From Phycisphaerales bacterium (GTDB taxonomy: Bacteria > Planctomycetota > Phycisphaerae > Tepidisphaerales > Tepidisphaeraceae): DNA of 9,294 nt. Position 1 is the stretch's first letter, and each line of letters begins with the position of its first letter. The position numbers and the translations under genes are program-made. Below, piece after piece: positions 1-5,973 of this stretch. The notes beneath the pieces are model-generated. The model made no database searches and was not told where the DNA came from. It worked only from the letters and a program-made list of their open reading frames with translations. Where the stretch lies: assembly GCA_028288905.1 (NCBI GenBank), contig JAQGHJ010000034.1, forward strand, positions 1-9,294, written 5' to 3'.

Positions 1-2128
1 GCGGCAGGATCGGGACGATCCGGTCGATCCGGTTGAACAGCTCGGGCCGCAGGAAGTCCCGGACCGCTTCGGTGAAGTGGGCCGCCGCGTCGCCGCCGGC
101 GCCGCCGGCCTCCCGCAGGCCGAACCCGGCCTGCCCGAACCGCTCGGCCCCGAGGTTCGAGGTCATCACGACGACCGCGTTCGTGAAGTCGGCCACCCGG
201 CCGGCCGCGTCCGTCAGCCGGCCCTCGCCGAGCACTTGCAGTAGCAGGTCGAACAGCAGCGGGTGGGCCTTCTCCACCTCGTCGAGCAGGACGACCGCGA
301 ACGGCTGCTCCCGCACCTTGGCCGTCAGGAGGCCCTCGGCCGCCGCGCCCCGCCCGGTGGCGGACCCGCCGCCTAGCGTCGCCGCCGCCCCGCCCGGCAC
401 GCCGCCGACCAGCCGCTGCACGTCGTACGCGGTGCCGAACTCGCTCATGTCGAACCGCGCCATCCGGTCGGCCGACCCGAAGAAGAACGCGGCCAGGGCC
501 TTGGCCATCTCGGTCTTGCCGACCCCGGTCGGGCCGATGAACAGCAGCGAGGCGACCGGCCGCCGCGGGCGGGCGAGCCCGGCCTTGACGGTCGCGATCA
601 GGTCGGCCAGCAGGTCGACGGCGGCCGGCTGGCCGATCACCCGCCCGGCCAGCGTCGCCCGGGTGGCCGGCAGGTCGAGCGGTAGCGCGTCGTCCAACAG
701 GAACCGCGGCAACCCGGTCTGGCGGGCGAACGCGGCCGTCACGTCGGCCGGGCCGACCTCGTGCCGGCCGGTTGGGAACCCGTCGGGATGGGCCGCGAAC
801 GCGTCGCGGACCAAGTTCCCGACGAACCCGAGCGGCCGGGCGGGCAGCGCCGAGTACCCGGCGTACCGCCGGTGCAGCCGCATCGTCAGGTCCAGCCCGG
901 CCGGCGTCAGGTGCACGAGCCCGTCCCCCAGGTCCGCCGCCCGGCGGGCGACGATGCGGGCGGCAGCGGCCGGCGTCGGCTCTTCCGCCCGCACGACCGC
1001 GAACGCCTCGACGAGGTGCGGGTCCAGCCGCTCGACGAGCGTGAGCTGCTCCGGCGTGCACTCGGCGACGGCCAGCAGGTCCCCGCGGAGCAGGTACGGC
1101 TTGAGGAACCCCCCGATCCCCGGGCCGCTCCCGTCCGCCTGCCCGACCTCGACCAATTCGAACAGGTTCCCGAGGTGGACGACGGCCCGGGCGGCGGCGG
1201 CCTCGCGGCACAGCTTGACGCACCGCTCCTGCCACATGCCGAACCCGGTCTGCCCGGCCACCAGCCGGGCACCGCTCGTTTGCCAGACCGGGACGCCGGC
1301 GAGCCCCAGCTCGTCCCGCCGGCGGACGAGTTCCCGCACGATCGCCGTCTTGCCCACGCCGGCCGGGCCGACGAGCAGCACCGGCCGCGGGGACCGCCCG
1401 CCGAGCGCCTCGGCCACTCGGGCGACGAGCGCGTCGACCTCGTACGCCGGCTCCGGGTCGGCCCCCGCGGCCGACAGCACCCGCCCGACCTGCTCGATCA
1501 GGGGCACCATGGGCTTATCGGCGGCCGCGTCGGCTTCGGCGTGCCGCCGCTTCGGCGACGCAAGTTCGACGACCACCTCGGTGGCCGACAGCTCGACCCG
1601 CTCGACCCGCCGGAGCAGGGCGAGCCGGTACAGCGAGCCGACGGCCGGGCGTGGCCTTCCCGGTCGGCGGCCCTGGTCGTTGTCCTTGGCCGGGACGGCC
1701 CCCATCAGCCGGCGGACGGCCGCCCGCAGGTGTTCGGGGGCCCGTGCCTCCAGGTCCGGCAGGGTGCGGGCGATCACCTCGATCCCCACCGCCGGGAAGT
1801 ACCCGACGACCGACTGGTCCCCGTGCGGCCACCAGACGTAGTCCAGGGCGCAGTCGAGCGGCTCGGTCCAGGCGGCCTGGTGGCGGGGCGGGTCGATCGT
1901 CAGGCGGACCGTCCCGGCCCGCGGCCGCTGCCCGAGGGTCCGGCGGTGCCATTCCGCCCCGGCCAGCCGCCCGGCCGCGTCGGCCGCCAGCCCGCGGGCC
2001 AGCGCGTGCACCTTGTCCGGTCGGTCGTGGCAGACCTGCACCTCCGGGAACAGCACCGGCTCGGCAAGCAGCAAGCCCCCGGCGAGGTGTTGCGTCACGA
2101 GGTGGAGGGTCAGCGGCAGGGCCGGCAT
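1..2128 (-). CDS. Clp/Hsp100-type two-domain AAA+ ATPase, C-terminus outside window
   Basis: The minus strand is open from an ATG at 2128 to the window edge (709 codons), with an in-frame TGA about 30 codons upstream and no other ATG between. Residues 1 to about 220 do not look like Clp N-terminal repeats and I do not recognise them. The first ATPase domain has Walker A GPAGVGKT (254-261). At the Walker B Asp-Glu position it has Gly320-Asn321, and at the paired arginine-finger position Glu374-Ala375. The second domain looks intact: GPTGVGKT (532-539), LLDE with D616/E617, sensor TSN (N658) and LFNRID with R700. No coiled-coil middle domain separates the two, so ClpA/ClpC is a closer fit than ClpB. 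A short GFGL near 665-672 might be a protease-docking loop, but this is weak. Family role: ATP-driven protein unfolding or remodelling in the cytoplasm. Substrate and any protease partner are unknown. The family is confident; the exact subtype is not. Confidence 0.88.
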   Translation of the reverse strand, partial: MPALPLTLHLVTQHLAGGLLLAEPVLFPEVQVCHDRPDKVHALARGLAADAAGRLAGAEWHRRTLGQRPRAGTVRLTIDPPRHQAAWTEPLDCALDYVWWPHGDQSVVGYFPAVGIEVIARTLPDLEARAPEHLRAAVRRLMGAVPAKDNDQGRRPGRPRPAVGSLYRLALLRRVERVELSATEVVVELASPKRRHAEADAAADKPMVPLIEQVGRVLSAAGADPEPAYEVDALVARVAEALGGRSPRPVLLVGPAGVGKTAIVRELVRRRDELGLAGVPVWQTSGARLVAGQTGFGMWQERCVKLCREAAAARAVVHLGNLFELVEVGQADGSGPGIGGFLKPYLLRGDLLAVAECTPEQLTLVERLDPHLVEAFAVVRAEEPTPAAAARIVARRAADLGDGLVHLTPAGLDLTMRLHRRYAGYSALPARPLGFVGNLVRDAFAAHPDGFPTGRHEVGPADVTAAFARQTGLPRFLLDDALPLDLPATRATLAGRVIGQPAAVDLLADLIATVKAGLARPRRPVASLLFIGPTGVGKTEMAKALAAFFFGSADRMARFDMSEFGTAYDVQRLVGGVPGGAAATLGGGSATGRGAAAEGLLTAKVREQPFAVVLLDEVEKAHPLLFDLLLQVLGEGRLTDAAGRVADFTNAVVVMTSNLGAERFGQAGFGLREAGGAGGDAAAHFTEAVRDFLRPELFNRIDRIVPILP

Positions 2129-2164
2129 GCGGGGAAACGATACTGCGGTTGAGCGAAATGCCAA
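2129..2164 (-). promoter_or_regulatory. Sigma70-like promoter of the Clp-type ATPase, apparently leaderless
   Basis: Reading the minus strand, TTGGCA (2164-2159, 5 of 6 to TTGACA) is followed by a 16-base spacer and TATCGT (2142-2137, 4 of 6 to TATAAT). Only 8 bases separate the -10 box from the ATG at 2128. A start site at the usual distance would fall on or next to the ATG, and no Shine-Dalgarno sequence is visible. Inferred from sequence only. Confidence 0.5.
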
Positions 2165-2185
2165 CGGTCGGCGTGCCGAATGGAA

Positions 2186-2199
2186 GTGCCGATCGGCAC
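2186..2199. promoter_or_regulatory. 14-bp perfect palindrome upstream of the Clp-type gene
   Basis: GTGCCGATCGGCAC is a perfect inverted repeat with no spacer. It lies 21 bases upstream of the proposed -35 box, a position where a dimeric regulator could bind. In DNA this rich in GC, short GC palindromes also arise by chance, so an operator role is only a suggestion. Confidence 0.3.
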
Positions 2200-2496
2200 G
2201 TCCCGTCCGCTCTCCTCAAGATGACGCGCGTCCAGCGCGCGGGCCGGACCGCCTGGACGATCGTTGTCCCTATCACTGCGCTCGCCGGCATCGTGTGCGG
2301 AGATCGGCCGGGTGGCGGTGAGCCCAGGCGCGCTGGCACGCGTCCGTGTTCGATAACCTCGTCATCGTTGACGCCTACATCGCCTCCACCCCGCTAATCT
2401 CCTCCAGCTGTGGCGACTCCGGGACCCGGGAGCGGCGGGGGGCCAATGGGCCTTGTTAACCGGTTCGGGCGTTGGAAGCAGGAGGAAGAAAAGAGG

Positions 2497-2554
2497 CAGT
2501 GCGCCGGAATCTGCGCCATCTTGCTCGCTACCCGCTGCACTGAGGGATTTTTTT
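2497..2554 (+). terminator. Possible weak terminator with T7 tract
   Basis: CAGTGC (2497-2502) pairs with GCACTG (2537-2542). The stem can extend inward with a bulge through GC and GG pairs, leaving a large loop. Five bases later comes a run of seven T (2548-2554). The loop is long for an intrinsic terminator, so the call is tentative. No gene that it would end is evident upstream on the plus strand. Confidence 0.35.
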
Positions 2555-2621
2555 CGTAAAGCGACGACTGACGGACCCGTCGCTGCCGTTCTCAAGCCGG
2601 TTGACGTTAGGATCTGCAGGT

Positions 2622-2654
2622 GGGCACCGCTGAGCGTCAGCGGTGCCCTTTTTT
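2622..2654 (+). terminator. Strong intrinsic terminator, orphan
   Basis: A perfect 12-bp stem, GGGCACCGCTGA (2622-2633) with TCAGCGGTGCCC (2637-2648), closes a GCG loop and is followed directly by six T (2649-2654). This is a textbook rho-independent terminator for plus-strand transcription. The other strand has no T run after the stem. No convincing plus-strand coding gene precedes it, so it may end a small RNA transcript or shield the desaturase from read-through. Confidence 0.8.
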
Positions 2655-2724
2655 CGCCGGCGGGCGACGTGGCGAATGCCGGCTAGAGCACCTTCCGAAA
2701 CCGTGTGGCGGGCTGCCCGATTGG

Positions 2725-2748
2725 GGTGCAGGCATTCCAGCCTGCGCC
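2725..2748. repeat. Dyad with GCAGGC/GCCTGC arms, possible dispersed repeat
   Basis: Nine-base arms, 2725-2733 and 2740-2748, pair around ATTCCA with one G-T wobble; the core is GCAGGC/GCCTGC. From memory, intergenic palindromes of this kind (a core like CAGGCTTCCAGCCTG) recur in planctomycete genomes. Only one copy is visible here, so repeat status cannot be shown from this window. No T tract follows, so it is not a typical terminator. Confidence 0.4.
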
Positions 2749-2858
2749 ACAACGAGACATGCCACTACGTGGTTCCGGGAGCAGCTCAAACCGGGCTGCT
2801 GCCGCCGTACCCTTTCCCGGTCGCTGCCGCGTGCGGCCGTGGTCGATGGGCGATCCCC

Positions 2859-2863
2859 AGGAG
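2859..2863 (+). promoter_or_regulatory. Shine-Dalgarno site of the desaturase
   Basis: AGGAG lies 9 bases before the ATG at 2873 and supports that start over the in-frame ATG-like alternatives nearby. It contrasts with the leader-free starts of three other genes in the window. Confidence 0.6.
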
Positions 2864-2872
2864 TGACGTAAG

Positions 2873-4072
2873 ATGGATGTTTTCGCTGCCGAACTGGACG
2901 CCCTACAACTCCGGCTCCGCCGGTCCGTCGGGCCGCAGGACCTGCGGTACATCGCCCGGGCCGAGCGGTTCGGGCGGGCGTGTACCGTGGTCGGGTACGC
3001 CACGGCTTGGATCCTGTTCAACCCGGTCTCGGTGCTGCTCATCGCGTTCGGGAAGGTGATGCGGTGGGGGATCGCCCACCACGTGCTCCACCGCGCGTTC
3101 GACGGGATCGAGGGGGCCCCGCCCCGCTTCCGCAGCAGCCGGTTCGGCAAGGGGTGGCGGCGGTTCGTCGACTGGAACGACTGGATGATCCCGGCCGGAT
3201 TCCAGCACGAGCACAACGTCCACCACGTGTACACTGGCGGCGGGGAGGACCCGGACCTGGTCGAGGCGAACATGGAGTTCGTCCGGCAAAGCCCGAAGCC
3301 GAAGTGGTGCAAGTACCTGATGGTGCTGGCGATCGCGGCGACGTGGCGACTGACCTACTACGCCCCGGGCACGTTCATCCAGCTGCGCCGCCGGCAGAAG
3401 GGGCTGCCGCCGACCCGGTACGAGTTCACGAGCCTGTTTTTCTTCCGGGACCTGTTCCTGCCGCTGTCGCGGGAGGGCTGGGCGTTCTGGGCGCGGTGCG
3501 TGATCCCGTACGCGCTCACCCACTTCGTCGCCGCGCCGGCCCTGTTCTACGCCTTCGTAGGCCCGTCCGCCGCGGTCACCGTGCTGGCCACCCTGATCGC
3601 GGCCGAGGTGCTGGCGAACCTCTACACCTTCGTGCTGATCGCATCGAGCCACACCGGGTCGGACATCCACCGGTTCGACGCCCACAGCAAGGGCCGCCCC
3701 GAGTTCTACCGCCACCAGTTCCTCGGGACGGTGAACTACAGCCGGGGGCCGGACCTGCGCGACTTCGTCCAGCTGTGGATCAACTATCAGATCGAGCACC
3801 ACGTGTTCCCGAACCTGCCGCCGAGCAAGTACGCCGAGTGCTCGCGGGAACTGGAGGCGATCTGCGTGAGGCATGGCGTCCCGTACCGGTCGGAGCCGCT
3901 GCGGCGGCGGTGCTGGCGGATGCTCGACGTCGTCGTCGGCGACGCGGACATGCGACGGGACGCCGACCTACGACGTGACCCCAACGTGCGGCCGAACACT
4001 GCCGCCGCCGGCGACTTGGTCCGGGAAATGGTGACCGCCGGTCACGTCGTCGCGCGGCCTGCAGTCGGCTGA
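2873..4072 (+). CDS. Membrane fatty-acid desaturase (three histidine boxes)
   Basis: The 399-residue protein carries the di-iron histidine boxes of the integral-membrane fatty-acid desaturase family: HHVLH (69-73), HEHNVHH (112-118) and QIEHH (306-310), plus an isolated His260 in SSHTGSD. Hydrophobic stretches near 39-60, 148-160 and 208-260 fit the membrane segments placed between boxes. Such enzymes use O2 and reduced electron carriers to put a double bond into acyl chains at the membrane. The Q-x-x-H-H third box is typical of front-end and related acyl-lipid desaturases, but there is no fused cytochrome b5 domain, so regioselectivity and electron donor cannot be told. After about residue 350 the tail turns polar and holds a hexapeptide repeat. 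The start is supported by AGGAG 9 bases upstream. No partner gene is adjacent. Confidence 0.9.
   Translation: MDVFAAELDALQLRLRRSVGPQDLRYIARAERFGRACTVVGYATAWILFNPVSVLLIAFGKVMRWGIAHHVLHRAFDGIEGAPPRFRSSRFGKGWRRFVDWNDWMIPAGFQHEHNVHHVYTGGGEDPDLVEANMEFVRQSPKPKWCKYLMVLAIAATWRLTYYAPGTFIQLRRRQKGLPPTRYEFTSLFFFRDLFLPLSREGWAFWARCVIPYALTHFVAAPALFYAFVGPSAAVTVLATLIAAEVLANLYTFVLIASSHTGSDIHRFDAHSKGRPEFYRHQFLGTVNYSRGPDLRDFVQLWINYQIEHHVFPNLPPSKYAECSRELEAICVRHGVPYRSEPLRRRCWRMLDVVVGDADMRRDADLRRDPNVRPNTAAAGDLVREMVTAGHVVARPAVG
3944..3997 (+). repeat. Three degenerate 18-nt units inside the desaturase tail
   Basis: Units at 3944-3961 and 3962-3979 match at 14 of 18 bases and encode ADMRRD and ADLRRD. A third, weaker unit at 3980-3997 encodes PNVRPN. 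They fall in the C-terminal tail (residues 358-375), after the last histidine box, and look like a small in-frame tandem expansion. Confidence 0.5.
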
Positions 4073-4481
4073 TCGCGGGTGGCCGGCAGCTCCCGAGGTA
4101 AGTTTGGTAATCCGAGGATGGGCGGGTGTGGTTGGCCGATCCGCACGGGCCGGAACCATGCTGTGGATTTTCGTGGGCGTGGATCTGAAGCCGGTAAGGT
4201 AGGTCCAGGTGCCAGTGAACGCCGCCCGCCGCTGGGCGTTGTTCACCTGCCCGTAACCGAGCGTTACGGTCTTGCGGGCGGCTGCCGGTGAAGCAAAGGG
4301 AAGAAGCCGACGCATTTCAATGGGCGTTTTTCGGCGGATACCCAGTTTCACGGGATTCTGATGAAACGATCCGCTCGCGCCCGGTTGTGCGAACGGTACA
4401 GTGTGTTTTAGCGGGACCCTCGCACTCGGACGTCCGGTGCCCCGCGGTTCGTCCGTCCCGTTGCCACCCGCTCACCCTCCC
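4073..4481. other. Non-coding stretch with structured-RNA candidate
   Basis: About 409 bases separate the desaturase stop from the ATG of the transglutaminase-like gene. A minus-strand frame crosses most of it (down from 4351) but gives no recognisable protein and runs into the desaturase gene, so I do not call it. No clear terminator for the desaturase and no convincing promoter for the next gene were found. The notable content is the nested inverted repeat at 4221-4282. Confidence 0.5.
4221..4282. other. Nested stem-loops, candidate structured RNA
   Basis: GCCGCCCGC (4221-4229) is perfectly complementary to GCGGGCGGC (4274-4282). Inside it lies a perfect 7-bp hairpin, CCGTAAC (4251-4257) with GTTACGG (4263-4269), loop CGAGC. 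A further partly overlapping pairing (GGCGTT with AACGCC) could compete with the outer stem. It matches no RNA family that I recognise, and the strand cannot be settled from pairing alone. Confidence 0.3.
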
Positions 4482-5294
4482 ATGCTCATCCGCGTCGGCT
4501 ACGACATCGAGTTCGATCTCCCCGCCCCGGCACCGATGCTGACGGTGTTGAACCTTCACCCGTCCCGGATGCCGACGGTCGTGAAGCCGGAAATCATGCG
4601 GGTGTCGCCGGACGTCCCGCTCACGCACTTTTACGACTCGTTCGGGAACTTTTGCGGCCGGCTCCACGCGCCGGCCGGGCGGCTCCGGCTCACGAACGAG
4701 GCCGTCGTCACGGACACCGGCCGGCTCGACGAGTACAGCCCCGACGCCGTCCAGCACAAGGTCGAGGACCTGCCGGACGACGCCCTCCAGTTCCTGCTCG
4801 CCAGCCGGTACTGCGACGTCGACGTGCTCAGCGACACGGCCTGGAGCCTGTTCGGACACACTCGCGAGGGGTGGAGCCGGGTGGCCGCAATCTGCGACTA
4901 TGTTCACGACCGGCTCACGTTCTCGTACCCAAATGCCCGCAGCACCCGGACGGCGTCCGACGCGTTCAACGAACGGTCCGGCGTCTGCCGCGACTTCACC
5001 CATCTAGCGATTACTTTTTGCCGGGCGATGAACGTGCCCGCCCGGTACGCGACCGGGTACCTCGGCGACCTCGGCGTCCCATACGACCCGAACCCGATGG
5101 ACTTCAGCGCCTGGTTCGAGGTCTACCTCAGCGGCCGGTGGTGGACGTTCGACGCCCGGCACAACAAGCGGCGAATCGGCCGGGTGCTCATGGCCCGCGG
5201 CCGGGACGCCGTCGACTGCGCCTTAACTACGGCGTTCGGAACAGCTTATCTTCGAAAGTTCCACGTCATTTCCGACGAGGTCGAGTCTTACTGA
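4482..5294 (+). CDS. Transglutaminase-like cysteine protein
   Basis: This 270-residue protein has an N-terminal beta-rich region (about 1-80), as in bacterial transglutaminase-like proteins, then a transglutaminase-core domain. The nucleophile context is SGVCRDFTHL with Cys169, followed by the usual small-molecule-family segment ARYATGYLG. The acid is Asp224 in WTFDARHN. At the place where the core family normally has His before Ala-Trp, the sequence reads DFSAWFEV, that is Ser209. From memory, close homologues in other bacteria also read DFSAWFEV, so this may be a subfamily trait with His227 nearby. Members act as papain-fold proteases, amidases or cross-linkers; the substrate here is unknown. 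ATG 4482 is preferred over an upstream GTG at 4401 because the family usually begins at IRVGYDIEF. No Shine-Dalgarno is seen and there is no signal peptide, so it is probably cytoplasmic. Confidence 0.85.
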   Translation: MLIRVGYDIEFDLPAPAPMLTVLNLHPSRMPTVVKPEIMRVSPDVPLTHFYDSFGNFCGRLHAPAGRLRLTNEAVVTDTGRLDEYSPDAVQHKVEDLPDDALQFLLASRYCDVDVLSDTAWSLFGHTREGWSRVAAICDYVHDRLTFSYPNARSTRTASDAFNERSGVCRDFTHLAITFCRAMNVPARYATGYLGDLGVPYDPNPMDFSAWFEVYLSGRWWTFDARHNKRRIGRVLMARGRDAVDCALTTAFGTAYLRKFHVISDEVESY

Positions 5295-5392
5295 GGAAGG
5301 GAATGCCTTGCCGGCACCATGTCCGTAAGGGCAAGCCACCGCTATAGGCGTGCCGAAACGTCTTAACTGTTCCCTTACGGCGTCGAAAGCGG

Positions 5393-5398
5393 TATAAT
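5393..5398 (+). promoter_or_regulatory. Perfect -10 box placed for leaderless transcription
   Basis: TATAAT (5393-5398) stands 10 bases before the ATG at 5409. A start site about 7 bases after the box would leave only a few bases of leader or none. The -35 region at a 17-base spacing (TTCCCT, 5370-5375) is poor, and no Shine-Dalgarno is visible before the ATG. Confidence 0.6.
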
Positions 5399-5408
5399 TG
5401 CCGCTCAT

Positions 5409-5747
5409 ATGACCAACGAGTCGGAACGCTTGCTGGCGGCGGCGCTGAAGTCGGTCGGGCTCCGGGGGAGCTTCGACCCTGCAGACGTCGGGGCGAAGGC
5501 CGGTCTGAATCGGGGCCAAGCCGAGGCGGCGGCGCGGTCGTTGTCGAATGCCGGGGTCTTGGTGCTCGGGTTCGACATGGCCGCCCATTTCAGCCCGGAC
5601 TACCGCAAGGCGCACACCCCCAAAGAGCCCAAGCTGTCGAAGAAGAAGAGTGACGAGAAGAAGGGCGAGGGCAAAAAGGACTCGTCCAAGAAGAGCGATC
5701 CTGAGAAGGTCGCAATGAAGAAGGCCAAGAAGAAGGCCAAGGCCTAA
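5409..5747 (+). CDS. Small protein with winged-helix-like head and H1-like lysine tail
   Basis: The 112-residue protein has two parts. Residues 1 to about 68 form a compact helical region ending in GVLVLGFDMAAHFSPDYRK, which reads like a winged-helix fold (helices, then a beta hairpin); this fold call is from pattern only. Residues about 70-112 are almost wholly Lys, Ser, Glu, Asp and Ala with many KK pairs, ending KKAKKKAKA. Tails like this occur in histone H1-like and other nucleoid-associated bacterial proteins, where they bind DNA without sequence specificity. A role in DNA compaction or nucleic-acid binding is inferred. It is transcribed alone: the -10 box sits 10 bases before the ATG and a strong terminator follows about 65 bases after the stop. 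Ribosome or RNA binding is an alternative. Confidence 0.8.
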   Translation: MTNESERLLAAALKSVGLRGSFDPADVGAKAGLNRGQAEAAARSLSNAGVLVLGFDMAAHFSPDYRKAHTPKEPKLSKKKSDEKKGEGKKDSSKKSDPEKVAMKKAKKKAKA

Positions 5748-5774
5748 ACGGCCGAGTCGTCAGCCTCTCGTTCC

Positions 5775-5790
5775 TTCGCCAGCTGGCGAA
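5775..5790. repeat. 16-bp perfect palindrome
   Basis: TTCGCCAGCTGGCGAA is a perfect palindrome 28 bases after the stop of the lysine-tailed protein gene. It is followed by a second short dyad (ACCTC-GT-GAGGT, 5794-5805) and then the terminator stem. It may be part of the 3' end structure of the transcript or a protein-binding site. Confidence 0.4.
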
Positions 5791-5810
5791 CGGGACCTCG
5801 TGAGGTACAC

Positions 5811-5861
5811 CGGGTGCGGCGGCAGGATCGATGCGTTCGATCCCGCCGCCGCACCCGTTTT
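5811..5861 (+). terminator. Strong terminator after the lysine-tailed protein gene
   Basis: A 13-bp stem CGGGTGCGGCGGC (5811-5823) with GCCGCCGCACCCG (5845-5857) continues through an A-C mismatch into a further 7-bp stem, GGATCGA with TCGATCC, closing a 5-base loop. Four T follow (5858-5861), then CGTT. The orientation fits termination of the gene at 5409-5747 and insulation of the receiver gene downstream. Confidence 0.75.
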
Positions 5862-5960
5862 CGTTCCCCGCCGTACCGGCGGGCGCGTCGCCAACGCGTC
5901 CCGCACATTTCGCACCCTGACACCGTTGTAGCCGGCGGATATCTCTCCACCAGTCAATTC

Positions 5961-5966
5961 AAAGGA
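5961..5966 (+). promoter_or_regulatory. Shine-Dalgarno site of the response regulator
   Basis: AAAGGA lies 7 bases before the ATG at 5974 and fixes that start. An overlapping frame that stays open from 5814 is not used for this gene. Confidence 0.5.
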
Positions 5967-5973
5967 CGGTTAG

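Larger units (their letters stand above)
2200..2872. other. Long non-coding stretch between Clp-type gene and desaturase
   Basis: No reading frame here gives a recognisable protein. Short frames on both strands run straight through the terminator hairpins and lack protein-like composition. The stretch contains T runs (2548-2554 and 2649-2654) that stand out from the GC-rich surroundings, two plus-strand terminator-like structures, a repeat-like dyad at 2725-2748 and the ribosome binding site of the desaturase at its end. It could carry a small RNA gene on the plus strand, or be decayed sequence. Confidence 0.5.

Noticed and set aside
33..2152. Long plus-strand open frames opposite the Clp-like gene, up to about 600 codons
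   Set aside because: The minus strand encodes an unmistakable AAA+ protein in one frame. The plus frames are Arg/Ser/Pro-rich shadows of GC-rich DNA without motifs.
1515..2339. Minus-strand open frame overlapping the start of the Clp-like gene
   Set aside because: It is in a different frame from the ATPase and is made of Arg/Gly/Pro runs; its start lies in the non-coding gap.
2440..2560. Possible SRP (4.5S) RNA because of a GGAAGCAG-like stretch
   Set aside because: The conserved core around the tetraloop and its pairing could not be found; the similarity is superficial.
2453..2686. Small plus-strand open frame through the orphan terminators
   Set aside because: It translates straight through a strong 12-bp terminator, has no ribosome site and no protein-like pattern.
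2683..3874. Minus-strand and alternate plus-strand open frames over the desaturase
   Set aside because: The desaturase frame has all three histidine boxes and a ribosome site; the others are shadows.
3968..4351. Minus-strand 127-codon open frame in the desaturase-transglutaminase gap
   Set aside because: No recognisable family, no ribosome site, and it overlaps the desaturase 3' end. I could not exclude it entirely as a gene remnant.
4401..4481. Upstream GTG start for the transglutaminase-like gene
   Set aside because: The 27 added residues are Pro-rich and unlike the family N-terminus, which begins at IRVGYDIEF.
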